Counted from the stretch's first letter, positions 1 through 10,186 are shown. The stretch: 64,000 bases of DNA from Leishmania donovani (GCF_000227135.1 NC_018252.1:496803-560802), one strand, 5' to 3'. A program made the numbers and translations. The notes: generated by a model from the letters alone, not told the origin.

Positions 1-753
1 CTGCGACTCCGACACACGGAGCTGCGTCAAGCGGAAAAAGTAGCGGTCAAAAAACTCGTCCTCGCTGATGCGGCCGCGCGCTGGTGTCATCGCCGAGGAA
101 GGGGAGGAAACCTGTGACCGCTCGCCAGTTGCGGCAACCGGCACGGGGCTCCTGCTCTCACCCTCTCCACGCCTCGCAGCAAAGGACGGGTCCGTCTGCC
201 ACCGCCTCGCATCCGGTGATGCCGAGACGCTGGAGCGCGGGCTCACCGCGTCGCCCACGAGCGACATGTAGCACTTCAGCACCACCTCGTTGTAGTCCAG
301 CAGCCGCTGGCGGGTCTCTTCCATCGGCTCATCGGGGTACTCGACGGTGCGGCGGTTGGGAGTCATGCCAGGCGGCGGAAGGCGCCCCGGCGTCCCAGCA
401 GGAGAGCCACCCTCCGACTTGGTGGTGGTGCCGCCTGCCGCCATGTACTGCTGGCGGCGGAGCGCGTTCGCGCTGCTGAGAGGACTTCCCTTTATCCACG
501 CTGCGAACGCCGCCTTCTCCTCTGGCTGAATGGGCAGCGTGTATGTCGCCTCCGTGTCCTGTAAGCGCCGCAGCAGGGCATTGGACAGTGGCATTTCCGC
601 GACCGCCTTTCCGAGAGCCTCGTCGCCGGCGTATACGTCGCCGCGGCCCACGACGTTGGCGGCGATGTGCTCGAGATAGCCCATAAACCCCACCGACTCG
701 GACTTGAACGCCTCGGCGAAGTCGGAAAAGTCCTGCGAGAGCATCGACCACAT
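1..753 (-). CDS. BSD-domain protein, N-terminal 251 residues (cut by window edge)
   Basis: The frame opens at ATG 751-753 and runs off the left edge after 251 codons without a stop, so only the N-terminal part is present. The first 30 residues (MWSMLSQDFSDFAEAF...) resemble the helical leader of BSDC1/DOS2-type proteins. At residues 228-247 the segment ISEDEFFDRYFFRLTQL matches the C-terminal helix of the BSD domain, with its aromatic pair and RYFFR core. A probable first half (YMSLVGD) lies about 55 residues earlier and is separated by a Ser/Pro/Arg-rich insertion. BSD domains occur in TFIIH p62, synapse-associated proteins and BSDC1-like proteins; the N-terminal location after a DFxxF-type helix favours the BSDC1-like group. 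The rest of the protein is needed to name it. Confidence 0.7.
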   Translation of the reverse strand, partial: MWSMLSQDFSDFAEAFKSESVGFMGYLEHIAANVVGRGDVYAGDEALGKAVAEMPLSNALLRRLQDTEATYTLPIQPEEKAAFAAWIKGSPLSSANALRRQQYMAAGGTTTKSEGGSPAGTPGRLPPPGMTPNRRTVEYPDEPMEETRQRLLDYNEVVLKCYMSLVGDAVSPRSSVSASPDARRWQTDPSFAARRGEGESRSPVPVAATGERSQVSSPSSAMTPARGRISEDEFFDRYFFRLTQLRVSESQ

Positions 754-1871
754 CTTTGATCGTCGTTGTTTTCCACCTCTTGAGCGGATCTGTATGAATG
801 GATGGTGTTGCGCCACGGCGGTTGCTCGTCCCTGTCTCTCTCCTTGACCGTGTAGCTGCTGTCGCCTCAGCTTGTGCCGCACACCGACAGACGCACTCAA
901 TGACGCCAGAGCCCCTTTACCGAGGGGGCAAAACAGGTAAGAGCGCCTCGCCAAGCGACGACTACCCCACGTGAGAGAAGGCCCGCCTGCTGTCCCCGCT
1001 GCTGCTAAGGGGGAGGTGCGGGTGGGTGAGAGCCAGTGCGCGGTGGTCGAAATAGAGAAGGGAGCAAAGGAGGGGGGAGATATAAGAAGATAAATATGTA
1101 TATATGCGTATGTGTGTTTGTGGGTAGGTGGGCGAGTGTCAGTGGTGCAGTCAGGTCACTGGTGAATGGGGACGGAGACAGTACGAAGTGTATCAGCGGC
1201 AACAACGGCTTGAACGCAGGGAGGGGAGAAACAGGCAGAGAAATCAGCTGCGTTATCCGTGTGAGTGGCATGGATGTGAGCGAGGGCGAAGGACAGATGG
1301 GAGGGAGAGAGAGGTAGATATGACGTGCTGGATAGACAGACGGGCGTGCATACGCACAAATACATGTATACATGTATGCTGCAATACGCCCATGCATGCG
1401 AGTCGAGTCCACGCCCATGCACTCTCCTCAGAGCGAGCACGAAAAAAAAAAAGAGGAGGCAGCACACGTAGCGCACGACCATGATGCATGTGATACGCAA
1501 GCGCCGTGGGGAAAAGGGGGAGGGGGCCTCGAACACGTTGCATCGCTCTTCCCCCTCCAACACGCACCCACCGAGCCTAGTGGAGGACGCTGTGCAAAGC
1601 CCTCGTGCCCGCTCGTCCCTCACCTCCTCTTTCACCCTTACGAGGGCGGAAACGCATACGCGCACGCACACGTAGAGGGGGGAGGGGGGTAGCGCGCTCT
1701 TGATATTTCTCGATCACCGGATTCTGCCAACATGTCTGTTATCCAGTCTGAAACGCGTACGAAAGTGCGTGCGCTGCTGACATCACCGCAGCAACAACAG
1801 CCATCACACCTGCGGACCGCAACCGTCCACCCCTCCCACACACACACGTCCTACTGGAGTGACGCGGGAGG
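754..1871. other. Intergenic spacer, about 1.1 kb
   Basis: This is the 5' flank of the BSD gene and 3' flank of the cullin gene. On the transcribed (minus) strand it is rich in pyrimidine tracts, including a T-run opposite the A-run at 1441-1451. Open frames here are low-complexity Ser/Pro/Arg or Leu/Phe translations of such tracts. No gene is seen. Confidence 0.6.
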
Positions 1872-4800
1872 CTATGCCGAGTAGACGTATGCGTTGTCCT
1901 TACCCCGTACCATAAAGCCGCGCTCGATCATCTTGTCAATCGCCTTCTTTAACACTGCCGTTGTCACCGGAAACGGCACCCGCGCTGCTACGGCGCTCGC
2001 CAAGTCGATGCGCGTCATGGTGCGTTGCGCCTTAAGGCAACTCACGATGGCCACCTCCACCAGATGGCCGCCATTGTCGGCGGTGCGTCCGCCGCGGCTG
2101 GGGCCGTCGAGGCCGGCAGACGCCGTGGTGCGCATGCGCGTCTGAAAGGGAATGCGCACCTTGCTCGTGGCAGACGTGAAGCCCAGGTTCAGCTGCAGCA
2201 AGTCTGTGGCAGCTAACGTGCAGCCGGCGGATGCACCCGCGGCGGTGCCGGGCGAGGAGGACTGCGGTGACGCACATGACGCGGCCGCTTCCTCGACCCT
2301 CGCAGCGCTCTCGTCGTCCTCGTTGTCAAGCTCCGCAGACGTGCGCTGCGCCCCATCGCCGGAAGGCGGCGACGAGGCGGCCTCCGCGCGCAGGACAAGG
2401 CGGAATCGCGGATGGCAAAGTCCTTGCAGCGACCCCAGGAGCTCTGTGTTGGCTATATCCATCCCCACAGCGTCGCACAGTGCCTTGGCTGTGATGGAGG
2501 TGACACCGCGGTCGTAGAGCGCGTCCAGCTGCATGAGCAGCACGCACTGCGTGTACGTGCCGGTGAGCGTCAGCGTGGAGCTCTGCGGTGTGAGCCGCAC
2601 GACCAGGGTCGCGTGGCTCAGGGGGTGCTGCCAGCTGAGGTGGCGGTTCGGGAACCGGCCGGTGTAGAACTTCTCCACTAGTTGCGTGATGGCCCGCACG
2701 GCAGGTGGTACGTAAAAGTTGCTGGGCATTGACGGGCATTCGGGCCAGTAGCTCTGCGTCAGGATGAAGAGGTGCGCATCAAGGCTCTTCGCCTCCGGCA
2801 CGAGTCGACCCACCGCCGAGGTTTCAGCGCCTTCCTCGCCGGACGGCTGCTGCTGCTGCTGCTGCAGCGACCGCTCCTGCTCCTGTACCCACGTGTTGTA
2901 CTGTGTCGTCAGCTCCGTCGACGAGGTCAGATCAGTCAGCATACCCTCAAACTTGGAGGTGAAGGAGAGGCCGCAAATGTCGCGCAGGAAGCCAATAAAT
3001 GTGTTTTCAGCGGTGCTGTTCAGCTTGCGGTGTGCATGCAGGCAGCGCCTGGCAAAGTCGCGCCAGTAGGCCGCCTCGAACAGGTCCTTTTTGGGGTGGT
3101 AGGAGTAGATGTGCGCGATGCGGCGCAGCACCGACGTCGCTTCCCTCACCCCCGTCGGAAGCGGCGCGGCGTGATGCAGTGCGGCCGCACCCATCACGGC
3201 GTCGCCCTCCGCCGCGTCCTCCACCTCCGTCGGCTCCTCCCTCCCCGACGAAGCACCTTCGTCCTCTTCAGCCCGTGTGAGGTCGGGTGAAGGTGCCGCA
3301 ACGGGAGGCCGCGACGACGGCGAAGTCCCCTCGGGGCGTGGCCGGCGCAGCGGCGACGACGACACGTCCTCCTCGTCATCGTTGTCGTCATCTCCGTTCT
3401 TCTCTAGCGCCACCGGCGGCGTCGGTTTTGAAGAGCCAACCGGCACGTGCCCCACCTCGACCTCCCTCATAATCGCATCCTGGTAGGCGGCAAGCTGCTC
3501 CGAGAAGGCCTGTGGGTAGGCCTCAAGGATTGTCTGCAGGTCCTCGTGCAGCGCCACTTTGAAATCCCTCTCGCACTCCGAAAAGCACTTCGCGACGGTG
3601 CGGCTGCCTTGCTCCAGCAGACCAAGTAGGTGCCGTACTGCCAGGAACGGCCGCTCGCACGGAGGCACCAGAGCCGCAGCGGGTGTGCCCTTGGTCGACG
3701 ACGGCACCAGCTCCTCCATGATTCGTTGGCCGCAGTCCATCAGGTACTCGTGAAATAAATCGGCGACAAGCGGAGAGCTGCGCACCCGCGCACTGACAGA
3801 GAGCAGCCGCCACGCCAAACGCAGCGAGCGGTACTCCTGCCGCTCCATGAGGGCAACGAAATCGCGCTTGAGCACCTCGCTACCCACCGTGCTGATCAGC
3901 GACCCTTGAATCGCCTCCTCCAGCATCAGTGATGTCCCGGGGTGAAGCAGGGATGCCGACATCGGCCCGACATGCCTAAGAACGAAGTCGCAAAAACGGA
4001 AAAATACTCTTGCGTTGACGTTCTCAGCCCATAAGCGGTGCGCAACCTCCTCGTAGTGGCCTCGCACAACGCGCACCACTGTCGGCTCCACTCGCGTTGT
4101 GTATTGCTGAGTGGCGAGGGTGAGCTGAGTGAAGAGGCGTAGCAGACGCTGCCGGAGCGGTTTGTCGAGGGAGGCGAGAGAAGGCGGGCACGCTAGTGTA
4201 GCGAGCGGAGTCGCATCCACGCTCGGGAGCGGCGGCGCGGAAGCTACCGACTGCTCTGAGTCCGCAAGAGAAGCTGCTGCACGCTTGTCCGGCAGCGCCG
4301 CCGCATAAGACATGCGCGCAGAGCGGGACGCTGAGAGAAGCGCCGCCGTATCGGCCGTCAGCTCCGCCTTTAGCACGGCCACGTATCCTGCTAGTGCTGT
4401 GTCACAGAGCTCCGGGTAGCCGCTGAAAACCTCACGAATCTCTTGCGTGGCGGCAGCGATCAGGGAACGCGGCATGGCGCTGCCGACTTGCATCGAGCAC
4501 CACTGGTCTGCGTAGACCCACACAGACGACAGCTCCGCCAGGCCCTGCTGCAGTCGCTCCCAGTAGGTGACAAGCTGTGCCAGAATTTGAACCACGCCCA
4601 GCGTCGCGTTCGCCGACAGCGCCGTGGCCTCCTCGTCGCTCTCTGTGTCGTCGTTTGCCATTCCTTCCGGGGTGCCAGCGCCGGGCGGCAGCTGCTGCTG
4701 CTGCGCCATCAGCACCTCCACGCAGCGCTGTGCATACGCCCGCGCGGCGGCTTGCAGCGACTCCACCAGGGGAGCGCAGAGATCGCTGTCCACAAGGGCT

Positions 4801-5072
4801 CGCACGCTGCGCAGCACCGCCTCGGGCGAGTAGCTGCAAAAGCGCCGCTGCGGCATCGTGCAGTCGTACGCCATGTCAAGGACAGCGTGCAGCATGGCCT
4901 TGGCGGCGGCCTCATCTTGCATCTGTATGGATGCGCGTGAGGAGCATGACGGCGATGGTGGGGACGACGCGGAGTGTGCCTTACCCGGTGCCTGCTGCTG
5001 CCGCACCGGCGGCGGCTCGGGCAGCAGCGTCACCTGAAAGGAAGGCAAAGGGGGGCGGGGGAACATCGTCAT
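1872..5072 (-). CDS. Cullin-family ubiquitin-ligase scaffold with neddylation domain
   Basis: A protein of 1066 residues from ATG 5070-5072; the open frame continues ten codons upstream only to a GTG. Cullins scaffold RING-type ubiquitin ligases: the N-terminal repeats bind substrate adaptors, and the C-terminal homology domain binds the RBX RING protein. The middle-to-late part has the cullin-homology signature FYTGRFPNRHLSWQHPLSHA, followed by a winged-helix region. The last 62 residues match the cullin neddylation domain: AIVSCLKAQRTM, then IDKMIERGFMVRG and a terminal Y-Y. The presumed NEDD8-acceptor lysine is K1014. The protein is about 300 residues longer than typical cullins. The extra length is mainly acidic and Ser/Pro low-complexity sequence at about residues 555-630, a Gln run (2850-2871) and an Ala/Ser/acidic insertion near 920-970. 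Family assignment is strong; which cullin class it belongs to cannot be decided by eye. Confidence 0.9.
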   Translation of the reverse strand: MTMFPRPPLPSFQVTLLPEPPPVRQQQAPGKAHSASSPPSPSCSSRASIQMQDEAAAKAMLHAVLDMAYDCTMPQRRFCSYSPEAVLRSVRALVDSDLCAPLVESLQAAARAYAQRCVEVLMAQQQQLPPGAGTPEGMANDDTESDEEATALSANATLGVVQILAQLVTYWERLQQGLAELSSVWVYADQWCSMQVGSAMPRSLIAAATQEIREVFSGYPELCDTALAGYVAVLKAELTADTAALLSASRSARMSYAAALPDKRAAASLADSEQSVASAPPLPSVDATPLATLACPPSLASLDKPLRQRLLRLFTQLTLATQQYTTRVEPTVVRVVRGHYEEVAHRLWAENVNARVFFRFCDFVLRHVGPMSASLLHPGTSLMLEEAIQGSLISTVGSEVLKRDFVALMERQEYRSLRLAWRLLSVSARVRSSPLVADLFHEYLMDCGQRIMEELVPSSTKGTPAAALVPPCERPFLAVRHLLGLLEQGSRTVAKCFSECERDFKVALHEDLQTILEAYPQAFSEQLAAYQDAIMREVEVGHVPVGSSKPTPPVALEKNGDDDNDDEEDVSSSPLRRPRPEGTSPSSRPPVAAPSPDLTRAEEDEGASSGREEPTEVEDAAEGDAVMGAAALHHAAPLPTGVREATSVLRRIAHIYSYHPKKDLFEAAYWRDFARRCLHAHRKLNSTAENTFIGFLRDICGLSFTSKFEGMLTDLTSSTELTTQYNTWVQEQERSLQQQQQQPSGEEGAETSAVGRLVPEAKSLDAHLFILTQSYWPECPSMPSNFYVPPAVRAITQLVEKFYTGRFPNRHLSWQHPLSHATLVVRLTPQSSTLTLTGTYTQCVLLMQLDALYDRGVTSITAKALCDAVGMDIANTELLGSLQGLCHPRFRLVLRAEAASSPPSGDGAQRTSAELDNEDDESAARVEEAAASCASPQSSSPGTAAGASAGCTLAATDLLQLNLGFTSATSKVRIPFQTRMRTTASAGLDGPSRGGRTADNGGHLVEVAIVSCLKAQRTMTRIDLASAVAARVPFPVTTAVLKKAIDKMIERGFMVRGKDNAYVYSA

Positions 5073-5969
5073 TCTGATACCTGTGAGAGGGCAAAGCGCC
5101 ACAAGCGCGGTCGACTTGCCTGACGTGCGCGGAGACGCTCACCGCAAGTGTGCACGGCTGCGCGTGTCGAGGTGTTCGCTGCGTCGGACGTGTCCAGAAA
5201 AGCATAACGGCAAGGAGAAGCGAAAGGAGGGGAAACGGAGAGAGAGATGCCGCGGAATGGTAATGAGGGAGGGGAGGGGGGATACACCGACAGAGAGACA
5301 CGCACACGCACACATACCCACATGCGATACAGCCACATCAACGCCGGTGATGTCCATGATGGCAAGCAGCTGATACGCAAAGAGCCAGACGCGCGCAAAC
5401 GCACCGCATACTCCACAGAAGGTGAGGGGGTAGGGGAGTGGGCTCGGGAGTCGATGCGCGACGGAAAACTAAGATGTTGTGCCTTTACCTTGAATACAGA
5501 TCGCGCACCCGTTGCTACCTGCCGCGTCGAGCACTTCTCTATTAGCCGTTTCTGTATGGCTCCTGCATCGGGGCGGCTGTCCCCTCTGCGCTTGCCGTAT
5601 CACTCTTGCTTCTGCAGATTCTGAGAGAGCGAGAGAGCAACGCACGTAGCCGCCCGCACATGCACATGCGTGAAGCATGACATCACCACACGCAGAATGA
5701 CAAGCCCACAGTAGAGAAACAACGGCACACACACGCTACACGGCCTCAGCGCGTGCAATGGTGAGGGGGTAAAGAAGCATCAATGCCTCTGCTTGCGACA
5801 CACAGAGAAGAAAACGCCTGCGATACTGAAGAGACGGGGAGCCGCATTTCTTCGAAGCAGAGAAGAGATGAGGTCTGTCCCGCGCGTGGAAAGACACCCC
5901 TGAGCCCTTTGAGGTGCAAACACACACACACACACACACATGAATGCGCGTTCTCCTCTCTCCACCCTC
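5073..5969. other. Intergenic spacer with CA repeat
   Basis: About 0.9 kb between the cullin and NPL4 genes, with pyrimidine-rich minus-strand tracts (for example 5218-5250) suited to trans-splicing of the cullin mRNA. A (CA)n run lies at 5919-5940. No gene is seen. Confidence 0.6.
5919..5940. repeat. (CA)n microsatellite
   Basis: Eleven CA units, read as GT on the transcribed strand, about 30 nt downstream of the NPL4 stop codon and therefore probably inside its 3' UTR. Confidence 0.9.
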
Positions 5970-7253
5970 TTACGCAGACATCATCCCCAGCAGGATGGCC
6001 TGGTAGTTGGCCGCCTCCTCCGTCATCATCTTGGTGCGCGCCACGGAGCACAGGGCGCGAAGCTCGTCGTCAGAGGTGAAGATCTGCGTCAGGAGGTACA
6101 CGAGCACGTGGAAGTCGGCGATCGTCTCGGCAAATGACATGCTCTTCCGCTTTGGATCGCGGATGTAGTTGCGCAGGTTCTGCAGAACCGGCGGCGGCAT
6201 GCCTGGCCGCGAGAGTCGCATGAAGGCGCCACGGACGATGGGCGACTCGAACTGCTGCACTGCGATGTAGCTCGTGAACCAGCGCGTATCGATCTCGGTG
6301 CTCGGCGCCTTCGTGACAAAGCGCTGGTGCCCGCGTGGGTCGGTGTCCGTCTGGGCCACCTCCAACGCCATTGTGCAATGCACCTGCCGCGCCTGCTCCA
6401 CGTCCTGCAGCGCCGCCTCGCCACCCGAGGACTCCTGCAGCACCCCAAGACGGTAAAGGTGGACGCACTGCGGCGACGTCTGCCAGGCTTGGCAGGAGAC
6501 GACGATGGTCGGCTCTAGTGTTGGACCGCTCGACGCCGCCGCGGAGCCGGTGGGGAGCTCACCCGGCGCGCTTGTCGTGCCTCCGCTCTTCGTCGATGGC
6601 ATGGCTGCCGGTGCCACGGTGAGCAAGGCGCACTCGTCACCGTAGCGAGACTGCTCCTTGGCGCACAGCAGCAGCTCGCGGAAGTTCAGCAAGATGTGCT
6701 CCGGGTCGCGCATCGGATGCGTACACGCCACCCCGACGCGCCGCAGACCCAGTGCCTTGGCGATCTTCTCTACCTTGTCCAAGTGCGCGTCCGGGAGGGG
6801 CTCGAAGGTGTAGGTGCTGCCGTGCTGCTCCGGCTCGTAGACGGCGTGCACTTCGATCGTGTGCGTGGCGTCATCGTAGAGGCCGTAGAGGATGGCGTAG
6901 CGCTGCAGCTTCCAATCCATCTGAGCCACGAAGCTCTGGAAGATGTTGATGGACTGTGCGTCCACCTTCACCAGTTGCGTGCGACTGGGCACCCACTTCA
7001 CGCGTGTCTGGTCAATGGCCGCCATGAGCTGTGACGACGAGATGACGTTGGAGGTGACGACAGAGCCGCCGATAAGCTTCTTCTTGTCGAGGTCGTGGAA
7101 GAGCCCTGAGGCAGGGCACACGTTGGCGGAGTAGGTGGGCTGCTGGCACGCGTCGCACTTGCGCACCTCTGGTGTGTTGCCTTCTCTCTTGGCGGCCTCG
7201 AAGCGCCGGCGCTGCTCCTCTCTCAGCAGCCCCAGGGAGTCATTAGCGGACAT
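5970..7253 (-). CDS. NPL4: NPL4-family ubiquitin cofactor of the p97/CDC48 segregase
   Basis: A protein of 427 residues from ATG 7251-7253; the frame extends five codons further only to a GTG, so the ATG is preferred. NPL4 works with UFD1 and the p97/CDC48 ATPase to bind and unfold ubiquitinated proteins in proteasomal and ER-associated degradation. Residues 105-215 carry the NPL4 core: F-x-S-F-V-A-Q-M-D-W, R-Y-A-I-L-Y-G-x-Y, VYEPEQHG and then KIAKALGLRRVGVACTHP, typical of the inactive MPN-type fold. An N-terminal cysteine group (C33, C36, C46) may be a reduced zinc site. The protein is shorter than animal and fungal NPL4 (about 580-610 residues). No N-terminal UBX-like domain and no C-terminal NZF finger can be seen, and Ala/Ser/Gly-rich sequence lies near residues 220-250. 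Confidence 0.85.
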   Translation of the reverse strand: MSANDSLGLLREEQRRRFEAAKREGNTPEVRKCDACQQPTYSANVCPASGLFHDLDKKKLIGGSVVTSNVISSSQLMAAIDQTRVKWVPSRTQLVKVDAQSINIFQSFVAQMDWKLQRYAILYGLYDDATHTIEVHAVYEPEQHGSTYTFEPLPDAHLDKVEKIAKALGLRRVGVACTHPMRDPEHILLNFRELLLCAKEQSRYGDECALLTVAPAAMPSTKSGGTTSAPGELPTGSAAASSGPTLEPTIVVSCQAWQTSPQCVHLYRLGVLQESSGGEAALQDVEQARQVHCTMALEVAQTDTDPRGHQRFVTKAPSTEIDTRWFTSYIAVQQFESPIVRGAFMRLSRPGMPPPVLQNLRNYIRDPKRKSMSFAETIADFHVLVYLLTQIFTSDDELRALCSVARTKMMTEEAANYQAILLGMMSA

Positions 7254-8206
7254 GTTGCCACCCCGCACACGCGTACGTGTGTGTGTGTGTGTGTGTGTGT
7301 GTGTCTTAATCGGCAGCGATTCCCTCCGTCCCTCCTCGACAGGAGAGAACCGCAGCGAAAATATCGAAGATCAAACTCCCGCCAAAGATGAGTGGCAACC
7401 GAAACGCGGACAAGGTACGCAGCAGGAGCAGCAGCGATGGAAACAGGAGGGTCGAACGGCGCGTGCGCACGCTGGCGACTGACTCCGCGGTCGCGCCAAC
7501 GCCTCTTCTCTGTCGGAGCGTATCGAGGGTGCACCCGTGTGGATGGCGATAAATGACGGCTTCTTTGCTCTGCTTCGGCGATTCGTCCACGCCCCGATGG
7601 CTCGTCCTGCGCGCGCTCTTGCGGATGAGGAACACTTCTTGCACGGGGAATGGAAAAGGGTGAGGAAGCACAAGCGGACAAGAGAGAGAGGGTTACACGG
7701 TGCGTGTGCGCAGGAGGGGGAGGGGGGTAGGAGCGGGACAGAAACGGGAGAACAGGTGCCGGTAAAGGAAAGGGAGAGAGCGCGGTAGCATGGAGCACAC
7801 CACCGGCGACGGTAGCTTTTCCTGTCCATGCGTGTGTTCGCGTCTACGTGGAGCAAAGGGAAGGGGGAGGGGGGCGAGGAAGGGCAAGGCAGCCGCACAA
7901 CGCCATAACGGAGTTCACGGTGTGCTGAGGGGCCAGCACCGCCCTTCACCCACTCTTACGGAAAGAGGTGTGGCGTGCTATGGAGATTCCCCGCCTTCCT
8001 TCGCGTGATCACCCTTGTTGCTCAAGCGCTCTTCGTGCTATGTGCGCGAGCCTGTGTGTGCATTTTCATTTAAATTCGGTGCGGCATTCACCGGCGCGCA
8101 CTTGCCTTGGTGTGTTTATGGCTGTGTGAAGTCTTCCGTCACAGACCTGGTTGAGAGGACTCCTCCTTCCCTCTCCCGCAGCACCGCAGCACACATGAGC
8201 ACACCT
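7254..8206. other. Intergenic spacer with GT repeat
   Basis: About 0.95 kb with a (GT)n run at 7277-7304 right in front of the NPL4 ATG, followed upstream by pyrimidine-rich minus-strand sequence. Open frames on either strand are low complexity. No gene is seen. Confidence 0.6.
7277..7304. repeat. (GT)n microsatellite in the NPL4 5' leader
   Basis: Fourteen GT units (AC on the transcribed strand) starting about 24 nt upstream of the NPL4 ATG. It lies between the likely splice acceptor and the start codon, so it is probably transcribed as part of the 5' UTR. Confidence 0.85.
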
Positions 8207-10186
8207 TCAGAACTCGATGTAGTGCTCATCATCCTTCCTGAAAAGAGTGCGGCGGCCGAGCAAGGACAGCGTCAGCTTTAGCCCCTCCCGCATAATGCGC
8301 CGATGCGGATCGAGCACAACGCCGCTGCTATCCTTGCCCTCATCGGTTCGCGCACACTTCGTGGAGGGAAAGGCAAGTCTGCTGCTACCGCTGTTGCGCT
8401 GGACTTTCATGGAGCCAGGCCCCTCAGCATCGCCGGTCTCGCCACCGCCGCGCACGTCGACATGGATGAGGAAGTCGTCGTCATCGTAGTCATCGCCGAG
8501 GACGTCCACAGCATCGTCGTCGTCTCCACCTCGGCCGCCGCCACCACCACCAAAGACCTCCTCTTCTAGGCCGCGGCGCCGTTTCAGTATCGTCGCGATG
8601 CTCTGCGGCACCAGCACACGCGCGTGCTGCGCGGCGTGGTCGGCAATCTCAGCAATACTGCGAAATCCAAAGGTGGCAGCGATGCCGCGGCCTTCGCCGT
8701 GCACGCGCTCCGGCCCGCCCCTGGCAGTCCCGTCGGCCTCCTTGAACAGCTGTGAAGCTCCTGTGGCTGCATCTTGTGACGCAGCAGCCGTGTCAGCCTC
8801 GCCGCCCCCGCCTTGGGCTTGCAGCTTCCAGCAGGTCTCCATGAACGCCATAGCCGGCAACACCACATCTTCTTGCCAGTGTTTCGACAAAATTGGCAGC
8901 CACGCATCCACGACGTCATTCTTCGTGAGCAGCTGCCGGCTCAAGTCCTTCATCGAGAATGTGACCTGAGCATCTTCGGTGCAGGCAATAATGACCTCAT
9001 CGCAGAGAGACGGTATAAAGAAGTACACGTAGTCCTCCGGCGCGAGGGTGTAGCGGGCGAGGTAGAGCGCCAAGGCGCGAACGACGCGGCGAGGGTGACG
9101 CGCAAAGTGCCGGCACACGTCATCCATCGTGAGCCCGAGTCGCCAGCACAGCCCCATCGCCAGCAGAAACGGGCTCGCCTCCTCGTTGTCGTCAAAGACA
9201 CCTGCGTAGCGCACGTTCTGCTCGCAGTAGCGTAGCACCGCCTTCACGTTCTGCTCGTGCTGCTCGAAAGCCGTGAAGAGTCGGCCGCCATTTGGCGCGG
9301 CGCCAGAGCTTCGCACCTGCTCCACCAGCTCATCTGTGAGCTTCGACTCGAGCACACCCCACAGCTCAGCATCGAAGTTGAGGTGCGACCTGAGCAGCTC
9401 CCGCTTCTGCAGCACTTGGCTTGGCACGATGGCGGCGGCGCGACCAGTGGAGACAAAGTAGTTAAGCAGGCGGCAGGCATGGGGCAGAGAAATGTAGGCA
9501 TTGCGGAGGCACAGCATGTGCAGCTGCGCGGCGACGCGCGAGTCCGTTACGCAGAGCAGCAGGTACGTGTTAGCGGAGGAAGTCGATGGCGCTGATGGTG
9601 AAGATGCCCCAGCAGCAGCGGAAGCGGCTGCAGTGGCCGAAGAGGAGGGCGCGCCCGCCACGCGCACCGACTGCTGTATCGATGCTACCTCCTCCAGACT
9701 GAGCGCTGTTGTCGGCTTCACCTGCACAAAAGTCAGCTCGGACGGAGGGGGCGGCACGCCACCGCCACTGGTGCCACCATAGCTTGCAGGAAGGGCAATG
9801 CGGCCGAAATGAGCCATGCGCCGTGACACAATTTCCATGCCTCGGCGCACATCTGTCTTCATGCACGCGGTGAGCTCCCTGTTGGCGTGCACGTGTCGAC
9901 GCACCTCGGCTGTGCAAACGCCGTAGAGCTCATTTTGGATGCGTAGCAGGGCTGATGGTCGCACAGCCCAGCCGTGTGTCGCAGCACCGCCGGTTCCACT
10001 GCTGGCGTGGCTGGTTGTGTTGTCTGGCCAATCTGACTCCGCAGAAGTAGGGGGCGCAGAGAACTCGGCCGGTGACCGTGTTGCCACCGCCGCCGCCGCC
10101 TCTTGCGCACTCTCCAGCACGTGGGAGACACTCTGGGGCGGTACCTCAAGAATGAAGTCGGGGCCGCAAAACACGTGCGGCTCCAT
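8207..10186 (-). CDS. Divergent PRP38-like pre-mRNA splicing factor
   Basis: A protein of 659 residues from ATG 10184-10186. Residues about 265-435 fit the PRP38 fold. FDAELWGVLESKL and RYAGVFDDNEEASPFLL stand where the family has its N-terminal helices and C-L-L motif. VVRALALYLARYTLAPEDY corresponds to the family's IRGLGFMYIRYTQPP-type segment. FSMKDLSRQLLTKNDVVDAWLPILSK matches the M-x(4)-LRQLLT...LPRIP segment. PRP38 proteins belong to the tri-snRNP/B complex and are needed for spliceosome activation. The first 260 residues are Ala/Ser/Thr-rich with no known domain. The C-terminal 160 residues are Gly/Asp-rich (poly-Gly then poly-Asp near 555-575) and end in a basic tail. The name rests on motif spacing recognised by eye. 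In trypanosomatids the role would be in trans-splicing, which is inference. Confidence 0.65.
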   Translation of the reverse strand: MEPHVFCGPDFILEVPPQSVSHVLESAQEAAAAVATRSPAEFSAPPTSAESDWPDNTTSHASSGTGGAATHGWAVRPSALLRIQNELYGVCTAEVRRHVHANRELTACMKTDVRRGMEIVSRRMAHFGRIALPASYGGTSGGGVPPPPSELTFVQVKPTTALSLEEVASIQQSVRVAGAPSSSATAAASAAAGASSPSAPSTSSANTYLLLCVTDSRVAAQLHMLCLRNAYISLPHACRLLNYFVSTGRAAAIVPSQVLQKRELLRSHLNFDAELWGVLESKLTDELVEQVRSSGAAPNGGRLFTAFEQHEQNVKAVLRYCEQNVRYAGVFDDNEEASPFLLAMGLCWRLGLTMDDVCRHFARHPRRVVRALALYLARYTLAPEDYVYFFIPSLCDEVIIACTEDAQVTFSMKDLSRQLLTKNDVVDAWLPILSKHWQEDVVLPAMAFMETCWKLQAQGGGGEADTAAASQDAATGASQLFKEADGTARGGPERVHGEGRGIAATFGFRSIAEIADHAAQHARVLVPQSIATILKRRRGLEEEVFGGGGGGRGGDDDDAVDVLGDDYDDDDFLIHVDVRGGGETGDAEGPGSMKVQRNSGSSRLAFPSTKCARTDEGKDSSGVVLDPHRRIMREGLKLTLSLLGRRTLFRKDDEHYIEF

